DNA from: Annona cherimola
Lineage: Eukaryota; Streptophyta; Magnoliopsida; Magnoliales; Annonaceae
DNA length: 64,000 bases
Assembly (NCBI GenBank): GCA_030490835.1
Contig: CM059975.1
Location: 33,822,133-33,886,132 of the forward strand
Direction: 5' to 3'
The translations under genes and the position numbers were made by a program. The notes below the pieces were generated by a model. The model was not told the origin of the DNA. It saw nothing but the letters and a program-made list of their open reading frames with translations, and searched no databases. Positions 1-23,999 of the stretch are shown one piece after another. The stretch's first letter is position 1, and each line of letters starts with the position of its first letter.

Positions 1-605
1 TACTTGATCGGGATGAAACTTGATTTCCTAAATAAATGAATGATTTTTTAAAAATAATGAATGATGTTCAATATAATGAATAAATTAAATTTTTCATTAA
101 TGATCAAAATCTTAAAAATTAAGCAGTTATATGACTCTGCTTTTATGTAACCTAGTTATATAGAAGCGGAACACTTCAAGTATATGCTTGTTAACAAAAT
201 TTTTTTAAAGATAGTGAAAAGTTTAAATCTAAAAAATTAAATCCATTAATTGGATCTGTTCTAGACATAATAGACTGAGCTACAATTTTTGAAACTTCGA
301 AAAACCTCCTTAAAATTTTAAAAATGTTTTAAAATATGAGTTTGCTCCGCCACTGGTTCAAGATCACCAATTAGATGGGATGGCGTGACATGAAAATGCG
401 TTGAAATTTCCTTATATTCTCAAAAATTATTTTTTATTTTCATTACAATCTTTCATTTTAATATCTAATAAGTGTATTTTACAATTATCTTCTTTCCTTG
501 TATTCTCAAATTTTATTTCTTATTTTCATTATAATTTTTCATTTTAATATCTAATAAATGTATTTTACAATTATCTTATTTTTCAATCGTTTCTCAATAA
601 TTACT
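1..605. other. AT-rich upstream region of the helicase gene
   Basis: No coding signal is visible. The stretch is strongly AT-rich, has stops in all frames, and ends in a TATA-like motif ahead of a GC-richer transcribed region. Its distinct internal structure is a two-copy tandem duplication at about 410-583, listed separately. Confidence 0.6.
410..583. repeat. Tandem duplication (2 x about 86 bp) in proximal promoter
   Basis: The block beginning 'ccttatattctc' near 410 recurs as 'ccttgtattctc' at 496. Both copies run through 'tttcattttaatatctaata' to 'ttttacaattatctt' with a few substitutions and small indels. The copies end about 25 bp before a TATA-like motif, so the duplication lies in the proximal promoter of the helicase gene. 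Any effect on expression is inference. Confidence 0.8.
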
Positions 606-614
606 TATATAAAT
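606..614 (+). promoter_or_regulatory. TATA-like box of the helicase gene
   Basis: The motif 'tatataaat' lies about 30 bp before the sequence turns from AT-rich to GC-richer, as expected for a core promoter. The transcription start (about 640) is inferred from this spacing only. Confidence 0.45.
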
Positions 615-639
615 CTATTCATCCAAACGGTCATCTTAA

Positions 640-945
640 TCGACTTCATACGGTCCTTAATTTCTTGGGAATCGATTGAAACGGCTACGGATCTGAAAGA
701 ATAAGCCCGATAAGAGGCACCGGGCCGGCAGTGGGCTCCAAATGTTCTTCCGTACTCCCGCCACCAAATCTCCCGCTTCGCAATGCATCGCTAAAGCATG
801 AGAGGCGTTTGGACTGCCTATTGCTTGTTTCGCGCTCGAAGTGGGGAGGAAAGGGGAAGACCCCTTTCTCTGCATTCTCCATCCGCGGGGAAAGAACGTA
901 TGGCATTTCTCTCTGTAATCTAAACGTTAGGGTTTCCAAATGTAG
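640..945 (+). other. DRH1: Predicted 5' UTR exon of the helicase gene
   Basis: A GC-richer block follows the TATA-like motif and ends at a good donor ('gtag' then 'gtgaat', cut after 945). It contains 'gttagggtttcc', common in plant 5' leaders. The next acceptor is the pyrimidine-rich tract ending 'tctttccag' at 1991, about 80 bp before the start codon at 2072. Non-coding leader exons with a first intron of about 1 kb are common in plant housekeeping genes. The start of the block is approximate. Confidence 0.5.
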
Positions 946-2071
946 GTGAATGCTGGTCCTTTGAAGTGTAACCATGCCGTGTGAAACTCGTAGTTACTGT
1001 GATTAGAGTCTCCTCATTTTGCTGCGCATTTGAGCGTCTGAACCGTTTGACAGCTGATAGCCATGAATTTCTTGTTGAAAGGCTCTGCGTGAGTCGGAAT
1101 CGGGTGTCTGATGTGCAATCGCGTTTCCTGATGCTAGGCTTTGAGACGTTGGGACTTGGGCGTTGTAGAAGCCAGGAATCTCAGCAAGAAAGGCTTTCTG
1201 AGTAGCACATTCGCTGGAAGTATAACGCATACGCCTTTTTAATGATTTATTGAGAAGAAAATAGGTTCCGAAGTTTACCCGCATTTTTGGGAGTTTTTAT
1301 TTATTGAATACTGTCTGAAGTGTGGAGAATCTTGAGGAACATAGTTTCTGCAGTCATAAATTCTCAAGCCGACGCTCCAGGCGCAATTTAGTTTTATGCG
1401 GCTTTTCTAGGGCATGATATTTTGTCTGGGGCTCGAATGATTATGATGGCTCGTCATGCCTTTCGTTGCCTTCTGATGGTATGCCATTGCGTTGCATGCT
1501 CGCTATGTTGCCGAATACGGCCTTGACCCTTGAGTATGCTCTTATGATTTGGCGTTGAGTATGCTTTTATATAGTTACAGGGCCAGGCCATCGGCTTGCC
1601 CGCATGTGGCCTCTTATGGTTTTTTTTTTATGGCTTTTTGTCACTGATATTTAAATTATTGAAGCATTTTAGGTGGGATATTCATATTGCTTGATTCCCA
1701 TAGTGTCAATTAATGTGGCTTTGGTCAGTGTTGTTAGCTCTTTAATCATGCCTAGTGAGCCATGCATAAGTTGAGAAAGGCCATCTATTTGTTATCAGTT
1801 GTGGGTCTTTAGGTTTCTTCTAAGATTTTCAGTGGTGGCAATTGTTTCTTCTTTTCCAGATCTATAGATTCGTAGCTTGCAATTCCAAAAATTACAGTTC
1901 ATGCAAGTCTTGATTGAATTACTAAATTCATCCTTCTTCTACTTCTCCCTTAAAAAGTGTTTTCAGTGATATTTCTGTTTTGTCTTTCCAGCAGCAAGCT
2001 TCTATGGTTTGTTAGGTTTGTGAATTGACACTTCAACTGGTGCCATACTGCCACCTTTCCAACTCTTATAC

Positions 2072-13682
<11,611 letters not shown>

Positions 13683-15350
13683 CATGGTGGGAGGCAGAAG
13701 GGCTTGTAGGTGAAGATAAGAGTGATTCCAGCGGATGAAGCAGCTTTTGATCCAGCACATTAGGACGTTTGCAGGTTTCCAGTGACAAATGACGGATATG
13801 GTCATGTTGGTAGTACTTTCTCCAACTGATTGAAGTCTTGCTCATGACTCTGACTTTTTGGCCTGCAGAAAGTATTTTGCGCGGAAGTGCCCGGGACAGA
13901 GGTTGGTATGGATGTGATTAGCAACATAGTAAACCATGGAGGGGTGGAAGAAAGGGGAAATGCTCACATTCAGCTAGTTTGATGTGTAATATGCTGGCCC
14001 ACATGTAATCGAACTGCATGTGATGGAACCATGTCACAACATCAATTTTGTACCATGAGCAGTTTAGATTTTGGCTGGTTGAATGGTTGGCTGGATATTG
14101 TTTGGTGGCCAGGATGGTATATTTTTTTGCCCTATTAACAGCTGAATGAGATCATTTCTCCAAACAGTAGAAAAGAAATGGAAAATATTTTCACATTCAC
14201 AACAGACGCCTTGAAAAAGTATCATGTTTTGGAGAACTCTAATAGCACAAACTATATGAAATGCCTTTTCCCTCCCTTTCGGCATATGTTAAAGACAGAA
14301 AAGCTTGAATACCACTTATAATTCGTGGATGTCAAGGTATGTTTGAATGCATCGTGCATTGGTGATCACAGCCTGTCTGAAATGGAATTTGCATTGTGGC
14401 TTGAAGGAACCTAAGAATCAGAACCTTGTATCAGTAGCTCAGTCCATTGATCTATTACCTGGTTGGGACGGAGAGAGCATCCCACAACAGACTTGATACC
14501 TCTCCTCTATGAGCGAAGAGCCATTGTGGTGGATTTGGTCACTGGGATTAGTTCTATTTTCTGTTCTCTTACATTAAGTTTAGCTTATGCATCCTGCGGT
14601 AAATATACAGAATGATTTTATGTGCAACCTTCATAATGGGTGCAATTTATGATTTAAACTTTAATGTTGCGGATGCTGCAACTTATGTAATTGCAGATGC
14701 AAAAAGTCTTTTCTGCCTCCATAGCGTTAAAGAACTTTGTTGGGGTGGTTTTAAACTCTGAATTTTTTCACGCACTCGTGGGATATTAGAATGTACAACC
14801 TTCTCCTATCCAAAAAAACAAAATAAAAAGAAAACGAAAAAGAATGTACAACCTTCAAATTTTCCGCATCAATTTTCATCAAAAGATACCGTGTTTTTTT
14901 TTTTTTTTTTATAAATTTTTATCGTAACCATCAAAGGGGTGATGATGCATCAATTGGTGGTTTTCCAATTGGTGTTGTATCTATTACATAATTCGGAGAA
15001 ACGAAGGGATTAGCATAATGTCCTAAAATTATGGTTGCCCTTACTTGTTGGAGGGTGTTTATGTGGTGAGTAGAATGTCCCTCAAGTAAAATTACCCGTT
15101 CGAATCAGAGGATGCAGTACCACTGATGCTTACAAAATTCGTTCCATGCGCCATAGACGATCAAAGAATGGAGAGATTCTGAATGGTCGGCGAGTTCTTT
15201 CCCTCTCCATGCACTTCTAATTCCGATGACCACTATGACGAATTCAAATTATTTTGAATAACGTGGGTGGGATTGTGGATGAATCATTTTCCAGATCGAA
15301 GGGCGTTGATTGCACGGTTCATAACCAAATATTCTCGTGAAATTAGCAAT
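13683..15350 (+). other. Helicase 3' UTR followed by intergenic DNA
   Basis: The first few hundred bases keep the base composition of the transcript and probably form its 3' UTR. A clear poly(A) signal was not identified. From about 14800 the sequence is AT-rich with homopolymer runs, and no gene is recognised. Confidence 0.45.
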
Positions 15351-15364
15351 TTGGTCTCTAGCTC

Positions 15365-15600
15365 ATGAGGCTTTCTAGACCGGGAGAGCGTCCAATAGCC
15401 CCCTCCTCTTTAGCTGACTTTTTCCCACGTGGTAGTCCCGTCGTCCCCCACACCCACCCCCCAAAAATCCAGTCCCTGGGGCTGGGACAACCACACGGGA
15501 CATATGCAAGTCCCATGTTTCGAACCTGGGACCGGCTGCGCTTCATGCCCACGTCGCTACCACTGTACCGCTGGTGCTGGACGCGGCAGTGGACTAATCA
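15365..15600 (-). mobile_element. Probable tRNA-derived SINE
   Basis: On the minus strand, 'ggtacagtggtagcgacg' resembles a Pol III A box, and about 35 bp further 'ggttcgaaac' matches a B box. The block is markedly GC-richer than its surroundings. Arrangement and composition suggest a tRNA-derived SINE. The 3' end is not defined and no target duplication was found. Confidence 0.45.
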
Positions 15601-15639
15601 TTGACTAAAGCCTAGAGGGTCTTCTATGTAACCACTTTT

Positions 15640-16070
15640 ATTTTTGATATCATTGATGAAAACTCATCCAATCTATTATATTTAGTATTATTTACATTAT
15701 AAAGAAAATTATTTCATTTGTTTAATATTGTTGTACATGATCTCATTTACAAATGCACAAAATTAACGTAATAAAATGATCTAACACTAAAAAATAAATT
15801 TTAAGTAATATTTTCAACATCTAAATCATCTAAAATATCAGAATTATATGGATAAATGATTTTATAAAATATTATTCTATTCAGATGCACATGGCCATGG
15901 GTCCAAGTGTTTTTCTTAATTTATACATAAATATATCCATTTTTTTTAGCAAGTATGACCCATCCATATATTTTATTTGAATAAAACTTAGTCTCCTGCA
16001 TAAATAGATAATGTTAAATACTATAAATGGATTGAATTTTATGTCAATTATCAATATTTTAAAAATAAAA
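15640..16070. repeat. AT-rich TIR repeat, family T, copy 1
   Basis: The ends are related inverted repeats: 'ctattatatttagtattatt' on the left, and 'gttaaatactataaatgg' on the right. The interior matches, in opposite orientation, the repeats near 45750-46140 ('aataatattttata', 'atcatttat', 'tttagatgttgaaa'). It is a non-coding dispersed repeat and the superfamily is undetermined. Confidence 0.5.
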
Positions 16071-16799
16071 AAGTTATATTAATGTCCTAAAAATCAGATC
16101 AAACCGAACAGTTGGACCGATCCAGCCATGAACCACAAAATTTACGGTCTGATTGAGTTACGGTTTTCAAAATCCACCGAGACTTAGAACCGTTGAAAAT
16201 TGGTTCAATCGATGGTTGGTGCGTCAAAGTATGTCCAACGCGGTTAGATTTGCTGACTGAAGAACGGAGAGTACGGCTACATCTCTTTATACCAGCATAT
16301 GCCTCCCGTGCACATTTTTCTAAGATCTATAATGTGCATTCCATGGGGTGTTTTCTATATTAGAGTAATGATATTTTGGTATTTATCCAAAAAAAAACAA
16401 TATTAAATATTGAATCTCAGCATTAAATTTATAAAAATAATTATATAACGAATTACATATGTTTTAATCTATGCTCATGGAATATCATATTATATATCAT
16501 TAATCATTAATTTACACAATTTTAAATCATAAAATTAACATATTATAAATATTTTATATAACGTTACTATTGAAAACGGTTCGGTTCTTCCAACACGTCT
16601 GTGTGGCTGGATTCGTATAAGAGCCGCCAACTCGAGTTCGTTTCGCCGTATGTCGCAAGTCACACACAGCTGTACATCGGAGTCGGTGCTCCACATGCAA
16701 TGATGGTCCTATCATTACAAAACGGTCCAAAGTTCAATCATAAAATAAGATGACATTTCAGCATCAAGCTTAATTTATGATCTTAGATTTGGATTTGTA

Positions 16800-17088
16800 G
16801 GGTGTGTTTGGTTAGAGCTAAAACTTTTTGATGAAAATTTTCAGAGTAGAAGTTGTCAAGTTGATAGAAAATAATGTGATATGATAGGAGTAATAATGAG
16901 ATGTAAAGAGAATAAAGTTAAAATAGATAGGGTAGTCGTATGAGTATTTGTGTGGAAATGATTGAACAGTTGGGTTGTTTATATAGGAAAATGAAAAAAT
17001 AATTAAAAAATAAGATATTTACGGTGGGTGAAAAGTTTCTGATTGAAAAATTTTTATTAACATGTTTTGTGTGTAACCAAACACACCC
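16800..17088. mobile_element. Tourist-like MITE, copy D
   Basis: 289 bp from 'gggtgtgtttggtta' to 'aaccaaacacaccc'. The right flank is tta; the left flank is gta, so the duplication has one change. The interior matches copies A and F. It lies just upstream of the MYB pseudogene. Confidence 0.82.
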
Positions 17089-17229
17089 TTAATTTTCGTA
17101 GCATAACTGTGTTGCTGATCCGCGAAGCATGCATTCCACCAAAATGGGCTGTCCAGATCATTAAAATATTTGCCATCTGTGTCCCCACGAGGCGGAGCGA
17201 ACTCCGAAGCCTCTCCATACAGGACAGGC

Positions 17230-18288
17230 ACATGGCACGGAATCTAAAGACTCACTATCTGCATGCAATCCTGGCCGTCCCGTTAAGGAAACCAACTGCT
17301 GTAAATACACTACTGTCAATGCATGATGATGCTATTAAGGAGTCGCTGCCTCCAGCTCCTGGCATCTCCGAAGACGCTCTCTCCCAAGTCCCAATTAGAT
17401 GGAATCTCGTACGAAATGAACTTGAAAATTTTGAAAGGCTTCCTCGGCAATCGCCATCTTCAAAAGGGGCGCAGAATTTCCACGATCCAGACCTTTTGAT
17501 GGCCGATTCCAAGCACTGCATCCCGGCTTCTGATTACTATCCATTGGAGCCTCCCACAAACGATGTCCCTCGATTTGCAACTTCTTTGTCGATGATCGTG
17601 TTGATGTTTGGTATGGGAAATTACAACCTTCTAGCTTCATGGATCATTCCCAGGATGCTTAGGGTGGGCAGTTTGGCCAAAGAATGCAGCCATGCGCTGA
17701 ATTTTCAGTAGGCGGAGCCAATGAATTTTTCGGCAGCACCGAATATTCAGCGAGGGGAATTATAGAAAGGCTAGAGTGCGTAAGAAGCACAAGTAGATGA
17801 CAAGCAAAGGTGGAATCCAGCAGAAGTCGCATGTTGGTAGAGCGCAACGGACTGTGGACGAAGACAAGCAATGTCTTATTTCCTTCTTAAAAATAAGATG
17901 CTTGGTCCTCGATCCAACTTTCTCAATTTCTTATTGTTTTTTATAATAATACTTCCCAATTTCCTATTGTTGGGCTGCCGCTTTAACTATTCTTCTTTAA
18001 AATACAATTCGCATGTTTTTCCAATTCATGTAAATGATAGATTTTAATAAATTTGAGTATCTTGTTTGCATGCATGTATATTTTTCTAGTTCTGCTTTAT
18101 GCATGTTTTTATTCGATATTTATCCTTTCTTCTTCCCTCTATGTATATATTGTGCAGAGAATATTAATAATTTTTTTGGAACAAATGGAAGTTAAGAAAT
18201 GGGCTGAAATCGCCAAGTTATTGAACGGGCTAGTTCGAAAGCAATGCAGAGAAAGATGGCACAATCACTTAACGCCTAACATCAAGGT
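17230..18288 (+). pseudogene. Decayed R2R3-MYB gene (MYB98-like), N-terminal part and R2 only
   Basis: The second segment (about 18159-18288) reads RILIIFLEQMEVKKWAEIAK and continues NGLVRKQCRERWHNHLTPNIK, an unmistakable MYB R2 repeat of the MYB98/MYB115/MYB118 type. It is preceded by acceptor 'tgtgcag' and followed by donor 'aag|gttttc'. Upstream, 17839-17869 reads RAQRTVDEDK, where R2 should begin, but the first conserved Trp is lost, and a TAG lies in that frame just before it. An open frame at 17232-17711 could be the N-terminal region, but it is in another frame. No R3 repeat was found downstream. The in-frame stop, frame change and missing R3 indicate a pseudogene. The N-terminal assignment is inference. 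Confidence 0.65.
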
Positions 18289-18299
18289 TTTCTCCTCCC

Positions 18300-19940
18300 A
18301 TCTAATTGCCCTTCTTTTAATTTCAGTCTTGGCAGCTAATGTCACAGGTCAAGGTGTTGCAGGACAGATGCATGCCGGTTTACTGCAAACAGTAGTATTC
18401 TGAAAATCCGACTAGACCAATATTGATTGTAATGACTTGGACTGAAAATTGAAACTTTGGCCTAAATTTTTTCATTGGTTTAGGTCGTGAAAGATTTCCA
18501 TGAGAGGTCATGTTTGTAATAAAGAAACGATATCTCAAACTTAAGTGATAACATCTTAAGTTCATGCATAACTACTACTTAATTAAACAATCCTTTCTTC
18601 AGCATAAATAAAAAAACAAATCTGTCTGTATGTTTATTACAACTTGAAAATATTTTATTGAAAAAATCAACAACTGAAATTTAATTTCCCCTTTTCCTTT
18701 GTCCCCTCATTGGACACTCTTTAGTCTTATGCCTAAATGCCCTGTAAATATTGCAAAAAATCTCATATAGCTAGTCTTTCGCCTGATGTCTAGGTTGCAT
18801 CCATCTGAAATAGGTATTAGAAGGAAGTATACATTTTTCCTATGCCTAAACCTGCACTTAGCTCATGGTGGTGGCTTCTTCAAATTAGACTATGATGGTA
18901 GAATCTTCTTAAATGTAGGCTCCACTGAGGGCGTAATACATGCTAGTGGAGGAGACGGTTGAGCATGCATATTTAGAACATATATCTCTTAAGCTAGTGG
19001 ATGTAGTTATTGAGGCAGATGAGCTAGACCCAACATGTGACCTCACATGTTGTTCCTTTGTCTATTCTTTGTTAGTTACCTCACAATTCTCATTTGGCTC
19101 ATTATAGGCTTCGGAAATCTTGCTCGCTATCTACTTATATTGCTTTCGAGGAACGAGTTGCGGAATAGTTGTTTCTTTCCTTACTTGCTCCAAGACCTCA
19201 TGGGAAATATCTGCAGGTCTCTTAGGAGGGGACGTTTAGGTCTCTATACGCGATTTTTGAAAAGCTTCTAACTTTGCCCTTGATATAGCCAACTCCACAT
19301 CTTGTGAAATATGTCACTCTTGCATCTTCGATATCATCGATGCCAGGTTGGCCACTACTCCTCTCAAGGGTTCAAAGTTTGAAGCATTTCTTGTTAGGAA
19401 GCCTCATGAGCTCGAAGTAGCTCAAATTTGGTTGCATCTTGTGTCAATCTTGACTCCTTTGTATTCTCTATCACTATATCTAACTTATCCACATTTGTCG
19501 GTGCCCTTCTAGAACATGCTCGTGTTGCTCCAGCCTCAAAATTGTTTGGTGTTTCCCTTTCTCTGGATCTCTCTCAGGAAAACTCGTTCTACATGTCATA
19601 TCTCTGTTCATGAAAATAGTGAACATCGGTTTAATTACTATTTTCATCGTCTCAAAAAAGAAAATTGAAACTATAATTCTCTTAATATGTTTCCATATTT
19701 TCTATTTTATTCATTTCCATATATAAGATTGCTCTGATGCCATCTTTATTAGCCTAGACTGAAAATTGAATTTTTCACTAAATTTTTTATTCAAGTCATT
19801 TAATTCTCAAGGATCTTTCCATACATTGAATAAAACTATCTCAACAAAGATTATAAATTTGCATTCTACATTCAAACAATCATATCCATAAAGTCGTCAC
19901 AACCATGCCCAACAAAATAAAAATACATAAATTGTTTACA
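18300..19940. other. Gene-free stretch
   Basis: No gene is recognised. A weak zinc-knuckle-like reading on the minus strand near 18720-18780 is too decayed to annotate. The composition is somewhat less AT-rich than the following 5 kb, suggesting old transposon sequence. Confidence 0.4.
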
Positions 19941-19945
19941 TCCAA

Positions 19946-20235
19946 GGGTGTGTTTGGATTTAACAAAAACTTCATGACGTTTTTGATAGTTGAAAAAAGT
20001 TGTCATGGTCAATTGCATAACTAAGACAAAATTTCCGTGGCATTTTTTTGGCCACAAAAAATGATACATTAATTGCATTGCAGAGATGAAAGCTGCTCTT
20101 TCGGTCAAACAACTGCACAATAATTGCATTGGAAACCGTAATTGGCAGCTTGAAATGACAGATTTTTTTCAAACGGTCCTCTAGTTGAAAAGTTTTACCA
20201 AAAGTATCGAGTTTTATAGATTACCAAACAGACCC
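19946..20235. mobile_element. Tourist-like MITE, diverged subfamily, copy H
   Basis: 290 bp from 'gggtgtgtttgga' to 'accaaacagaccc', flanked by caa at 19943-19945 and 20236-20238. The ends match the main family, but the interior ('catggtcaattgcataacta') does not, so it is a separate subfamily. Confidence 0.7.
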
Positions 20236-20426
20236 CAAGTCAAGCCCCTTATCACAAATAATAAATATAAATGAATTAAGTAAGTCCAACACAGCACCAC
20301 CATCTCACTGTTCACCAACCATATGCAAATGAGAAAAATGGAAAAAAGAATTCCTAGATTAGAGATCATGTTTTTATTAAAGTTTCTCCAACTAAAGGAA
20401 TCACTTAATTTGAAAAGAAGAAAAAA

Positions 20427-20830
20427 TTGAGCTTAAGGTATGCAGAGCCGTTTGAAATCTTAATTTAAGAGTAGAAAATGTAACATATAGAGTTGCATTG
20501 CCCCTAACTCTAGCAATAGTCCATAATGTTTTTCATGTCGTGCTACTCAAGAGTTATGTTCTTAACTTAAGTCACATATCGATACCAAAGACTCTCCCAA
20601 TTAAAAATACTTTAAATTATGATGAAATTCCTATCAAAATCCTAGATCATAAAGAGTAGCATCTACGAAATCGAATTATTGAATATTAAAGTCCAGTGGA
20701 ACTGTTATTCGGAAGAAGAAATTACGTGGGAACTTAAGGAAACTATACAAGAGAAATAGCCACACTTATTCGATTAACAACATTCAGATTTCAGGATGAA
20801 ATCTATTTAATGGGAGATAATGTAGTGGCC
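20427..20830 (+). pseudogene. Ty3/Gypsy integrase C-terminal (chromodomain-type) remnant
   Basis: Broken frames read LRYAEPFEIL, then VALPLTLAIVHNVFHV, LLKSYVLNLSHI, LNYDEIPIKILDHK, LRNRIIEYVKVQW and SEEEITWEL...PHLF. This is the order of the plant Gypsy integrase tail and chromodomain-like end. Several stops and at least two frame changes break it. It is followed by 'tgtagtgg', which could open an LTR. The upstream pol domains are missing. Confidence 0.75.
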
Positions 20831-23800
20831 ACATAAATTTAGGTAAATTAATCTCTTATTTTTTCATATTTATTATTAATGTGTGGTTATTTAAGAATTC
20901 AATGCCAGGCACATATTTAAAGAAATGTATAATATTTATTTTAAGAATAAATAATAATTTTGAAAAAATTTAGAGTAAATGGAGTAAATAAAAGACCGAG
21001 ATCTAAATTTTATAATATAAATATAGTCATAAAAATTATGTATGCTATAAAAAGTATGTATACGTTTTAACATAGACCGATATGTATGTACACGGGTGAA
21101 TCATAAAATAAGTGTGAATATATATTTAAAATGGACCAACAAAAGTGTCATAGGTTAACTATAAAATATACATATATAGATAAGTTGGGCTATAACGTAT
21201 GTCCACCATAATCAATATGTAAATTTTGTATCTAGAAGGGTCATCAAACAAATGTTAAAGGATATATATATCATAGTATAAAAAATAAACAAGTATAAAA
21301 ATTATTATATTTTCATGTATATAATGAATAATAAAATTTAATGTGCAACTATTAGGATCCTAATCTAAATGTTGTGTATGAAGATGACACAGTTAAAAAA
21401 ACATGGGTTGAGATGGCATCGTAAAAAGGCATATATAAGTTGATGTGTCCAAGCCAGGATAAAACTGTTGAGATAATCACTGAAGGATTTTAAAAAATAA
21501 AAAAGATGATGAAATGACTTGTAGCAAACGGACAATGCATAAAAGGAAAGGCGAGCGAAATTGTAATGGACCAGCTAAGGGTCCAGTTAACTTATGCGAT
21601 GCACAAGCTAAGTTAACTAGACCATTATAAATTAATTGCAATAACTTGCACTCTATAATGCAAGACTAAAGATTTTAAAAAAAGAAAGAAAATAAAAGAA
21701 AGAAGATCATCTATAACTGAAAAGGGAGGGGCATACACAAAGGTAATATTTTTCTAACCATCACTAATATAATTTTTTGGCTATATTGGGAATTTAATGA
21801 TGTTGAAAAAATATATAATATATGTATGAACGATAATAAAATAGATAATGAACGTATACATGGTAAAATATGAATCTAGGAAGATTTCTATTAATTATTA
21901 TTATTTGTGATTAATATTTAATATATAAAAAGTATTTTAGAATTATATTCGTTGCCTATCTAGAAAATTACATTCAAGTATGTTGATAATTTTTCAAAAA
22001 GTAATAATAATAGTAATAAAATAAAATAAAAGAGAAAGAATGAAAGAGAAGAAGAAGGGTAAAAAAAAGCATGTTGGAGATGCATGTACGTAAATCATGC
22101 ATAATATGCATATCACGTATACACATGGAAGTATTCTAGAAGAATATAAATATACACACATATACTTAAATAAAATTTTATTTTATGGACATTTATGTTT
22201 GACATTTGACAGGAGTAGTTAAAGATGTGGACGATCAAGCCTAGCATCTAGGATCGAATCGCCATGCTGGTTAATTTATGTCAAAACTGTCCTTTAATTT
22301 TAATTTTGAATCTGTAAATATACTGTTAAAAATTATACACATATACTTGTCCCACCAAAATAGTGATGGACGTTGACTCTTCTTCATATGATTTGAGTTC
22401 AACGAATATCCAGCCCCCTTTTCAACATGTAATTTTAATTTAATATATCATTTCAATATTAAAAATAATAATAATATATACATATGTAAGAAATTATAAT
22501 AAGAAAATTATATAATAATAATAAAAGCTAAGACTTTTAATGAAAATTTTAAATAAAACTTGACTATTGATTTCGAAATAGCAATAATAATGATAATATA
22601 AATAAGTTAACAATATAATATATAGTTAACAAATATTAATGTTCATATTCTAGATGTAGGAAAAAGGAAAAGAAAAAAAATTTCAGAAGAGAGTTTCTCC
22701 CTAATCACTGTGAAAAGTAAGTATGCAATGTTCTCCATTTTCGAATGATATTTTAGAAATATTTTCAATGATTTTACAAACTCTTGCAAATGTTGCGAAT
22801 GTTTGATATGTGTTTAAATTATTCATTTTTAAATAGATAGCTCCGATTTGTGTTACAATGACATACATATTTTCTTACAATGATAATTATTTATGGGATA
22901 TATGTAATGCATTAAGTAACCTTGTGGAGTTGAGATATGAGGTGATGTTTTTCAGAAAAATTGAGCTTAGTCACCTAAACATGAGATCTTAAGGGTGACG
23001 CCAGAGGCATTTCAAATATCCTTTGGAGTTAAGCAGAATTTATATGATTTATGCAATGCACTGAAAGCATGTGAGATTTTTTAAAGCATTTTTTGTTAAG
23101 CTGGTGTGATATTTTTCTTTCGATGTGCCTACTTACTAAGTAACATATCTATTCCATTCAAAATCGAAATATAATCATGCAGGTTTCAAATAGTGAGGTA
23201 GGTCCAAGTATTACCAAGGATAAACATATTCTACTATTTAGTTTCTTAATTACTAAATATAGATTATACTTAGGCAATGACTTGTAATATTTGAATAATC
23301 TTCATATGTTTGAGATATAAGATGCATGTATGGACTTATATTATTTTTGAAAAAATTAGGGTAAAATTTTATAATTTGCCATAAATCGATTCCTGAAGTA
23401 AGGTCGTTCTTGAGTATCTTATGTTCAGCATGCTATATTTATAAAATCTGTATGTCAGATGTTTGACTAGTGCCCATGCAAGTGATCATTGTAGGGGATT
23501 ATGGATATAGAATGCTCATTCAAAGATTGTGTAGCAAACAAGGCTTTAAACTTGACGAAATATCATCTATAGAGGAAGTAACCCCATCATATTTAATCGG
23601 AACATCAGTACAAACACTATGAGAGAATAAAATATTTTTTTTAGGAAGCTCCAACCGTTGTCGAGAAAATGGTTGATGTTGTAACTAATTACATGATAGG
23701 CTGAAAGAGCTCACGATCATGCATGTTTTGGTAACTAATAAGTCATATATGGTTGCAATGAAGGCTCTATAAGAACTTGGTCTCTCGTGCATGAGGCCAA

Positions 23801-23990
23801 TAAAGTTGCCCTTGACTTTGATTCTCATCCTCATGATGTAATCTCACTTCTCATAATTCTAACTGCAAAGCAATGGATAGAATATGTGCATCACATTCTA
23901 GTTAATTTGTAGCCAAGTCATTCCTAGTTGGTTTCATGCTTCTTATTTTCAATTATTGAACTTACGAAGATTGTTATGGGTTGTAAAGAA
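20831..23990. other. AT-rich gene-free stretch after the Gypsy remnant
   Basis: Part of this may be the remnant's 3' LTR starting at 'tgtagtgg' (about 20819), but I could not find the other end. No open frame, RNA gene or delimited transposon was recognised. Confidence 0.4.
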
Positions 23991-23999
23991 GAGGTGAAG

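Noticed and set aside
17067..17231. Upstream extension of the 214-residue frame before the ATG at 17232
   Set aside because: Its first part lies in the right end of MITE D, so the upstream part cannot be original coding sequence.
18640..19640. Possible minus-strand Gag zinc knuckle (CNIYRAFRHKTKEC-like reading)
   Set aside because: One Cys is missing, stops surround it, and no adjacent Gag or protease motif is readable. It is too weak to annotate.
21555..21630. Short inverted repeat ('gtccagttaactta' and 'taagttaactagac') as a possible hairpin RNA
   Set aside because: The arms are short and imperfect, with no context for an RNA gene.
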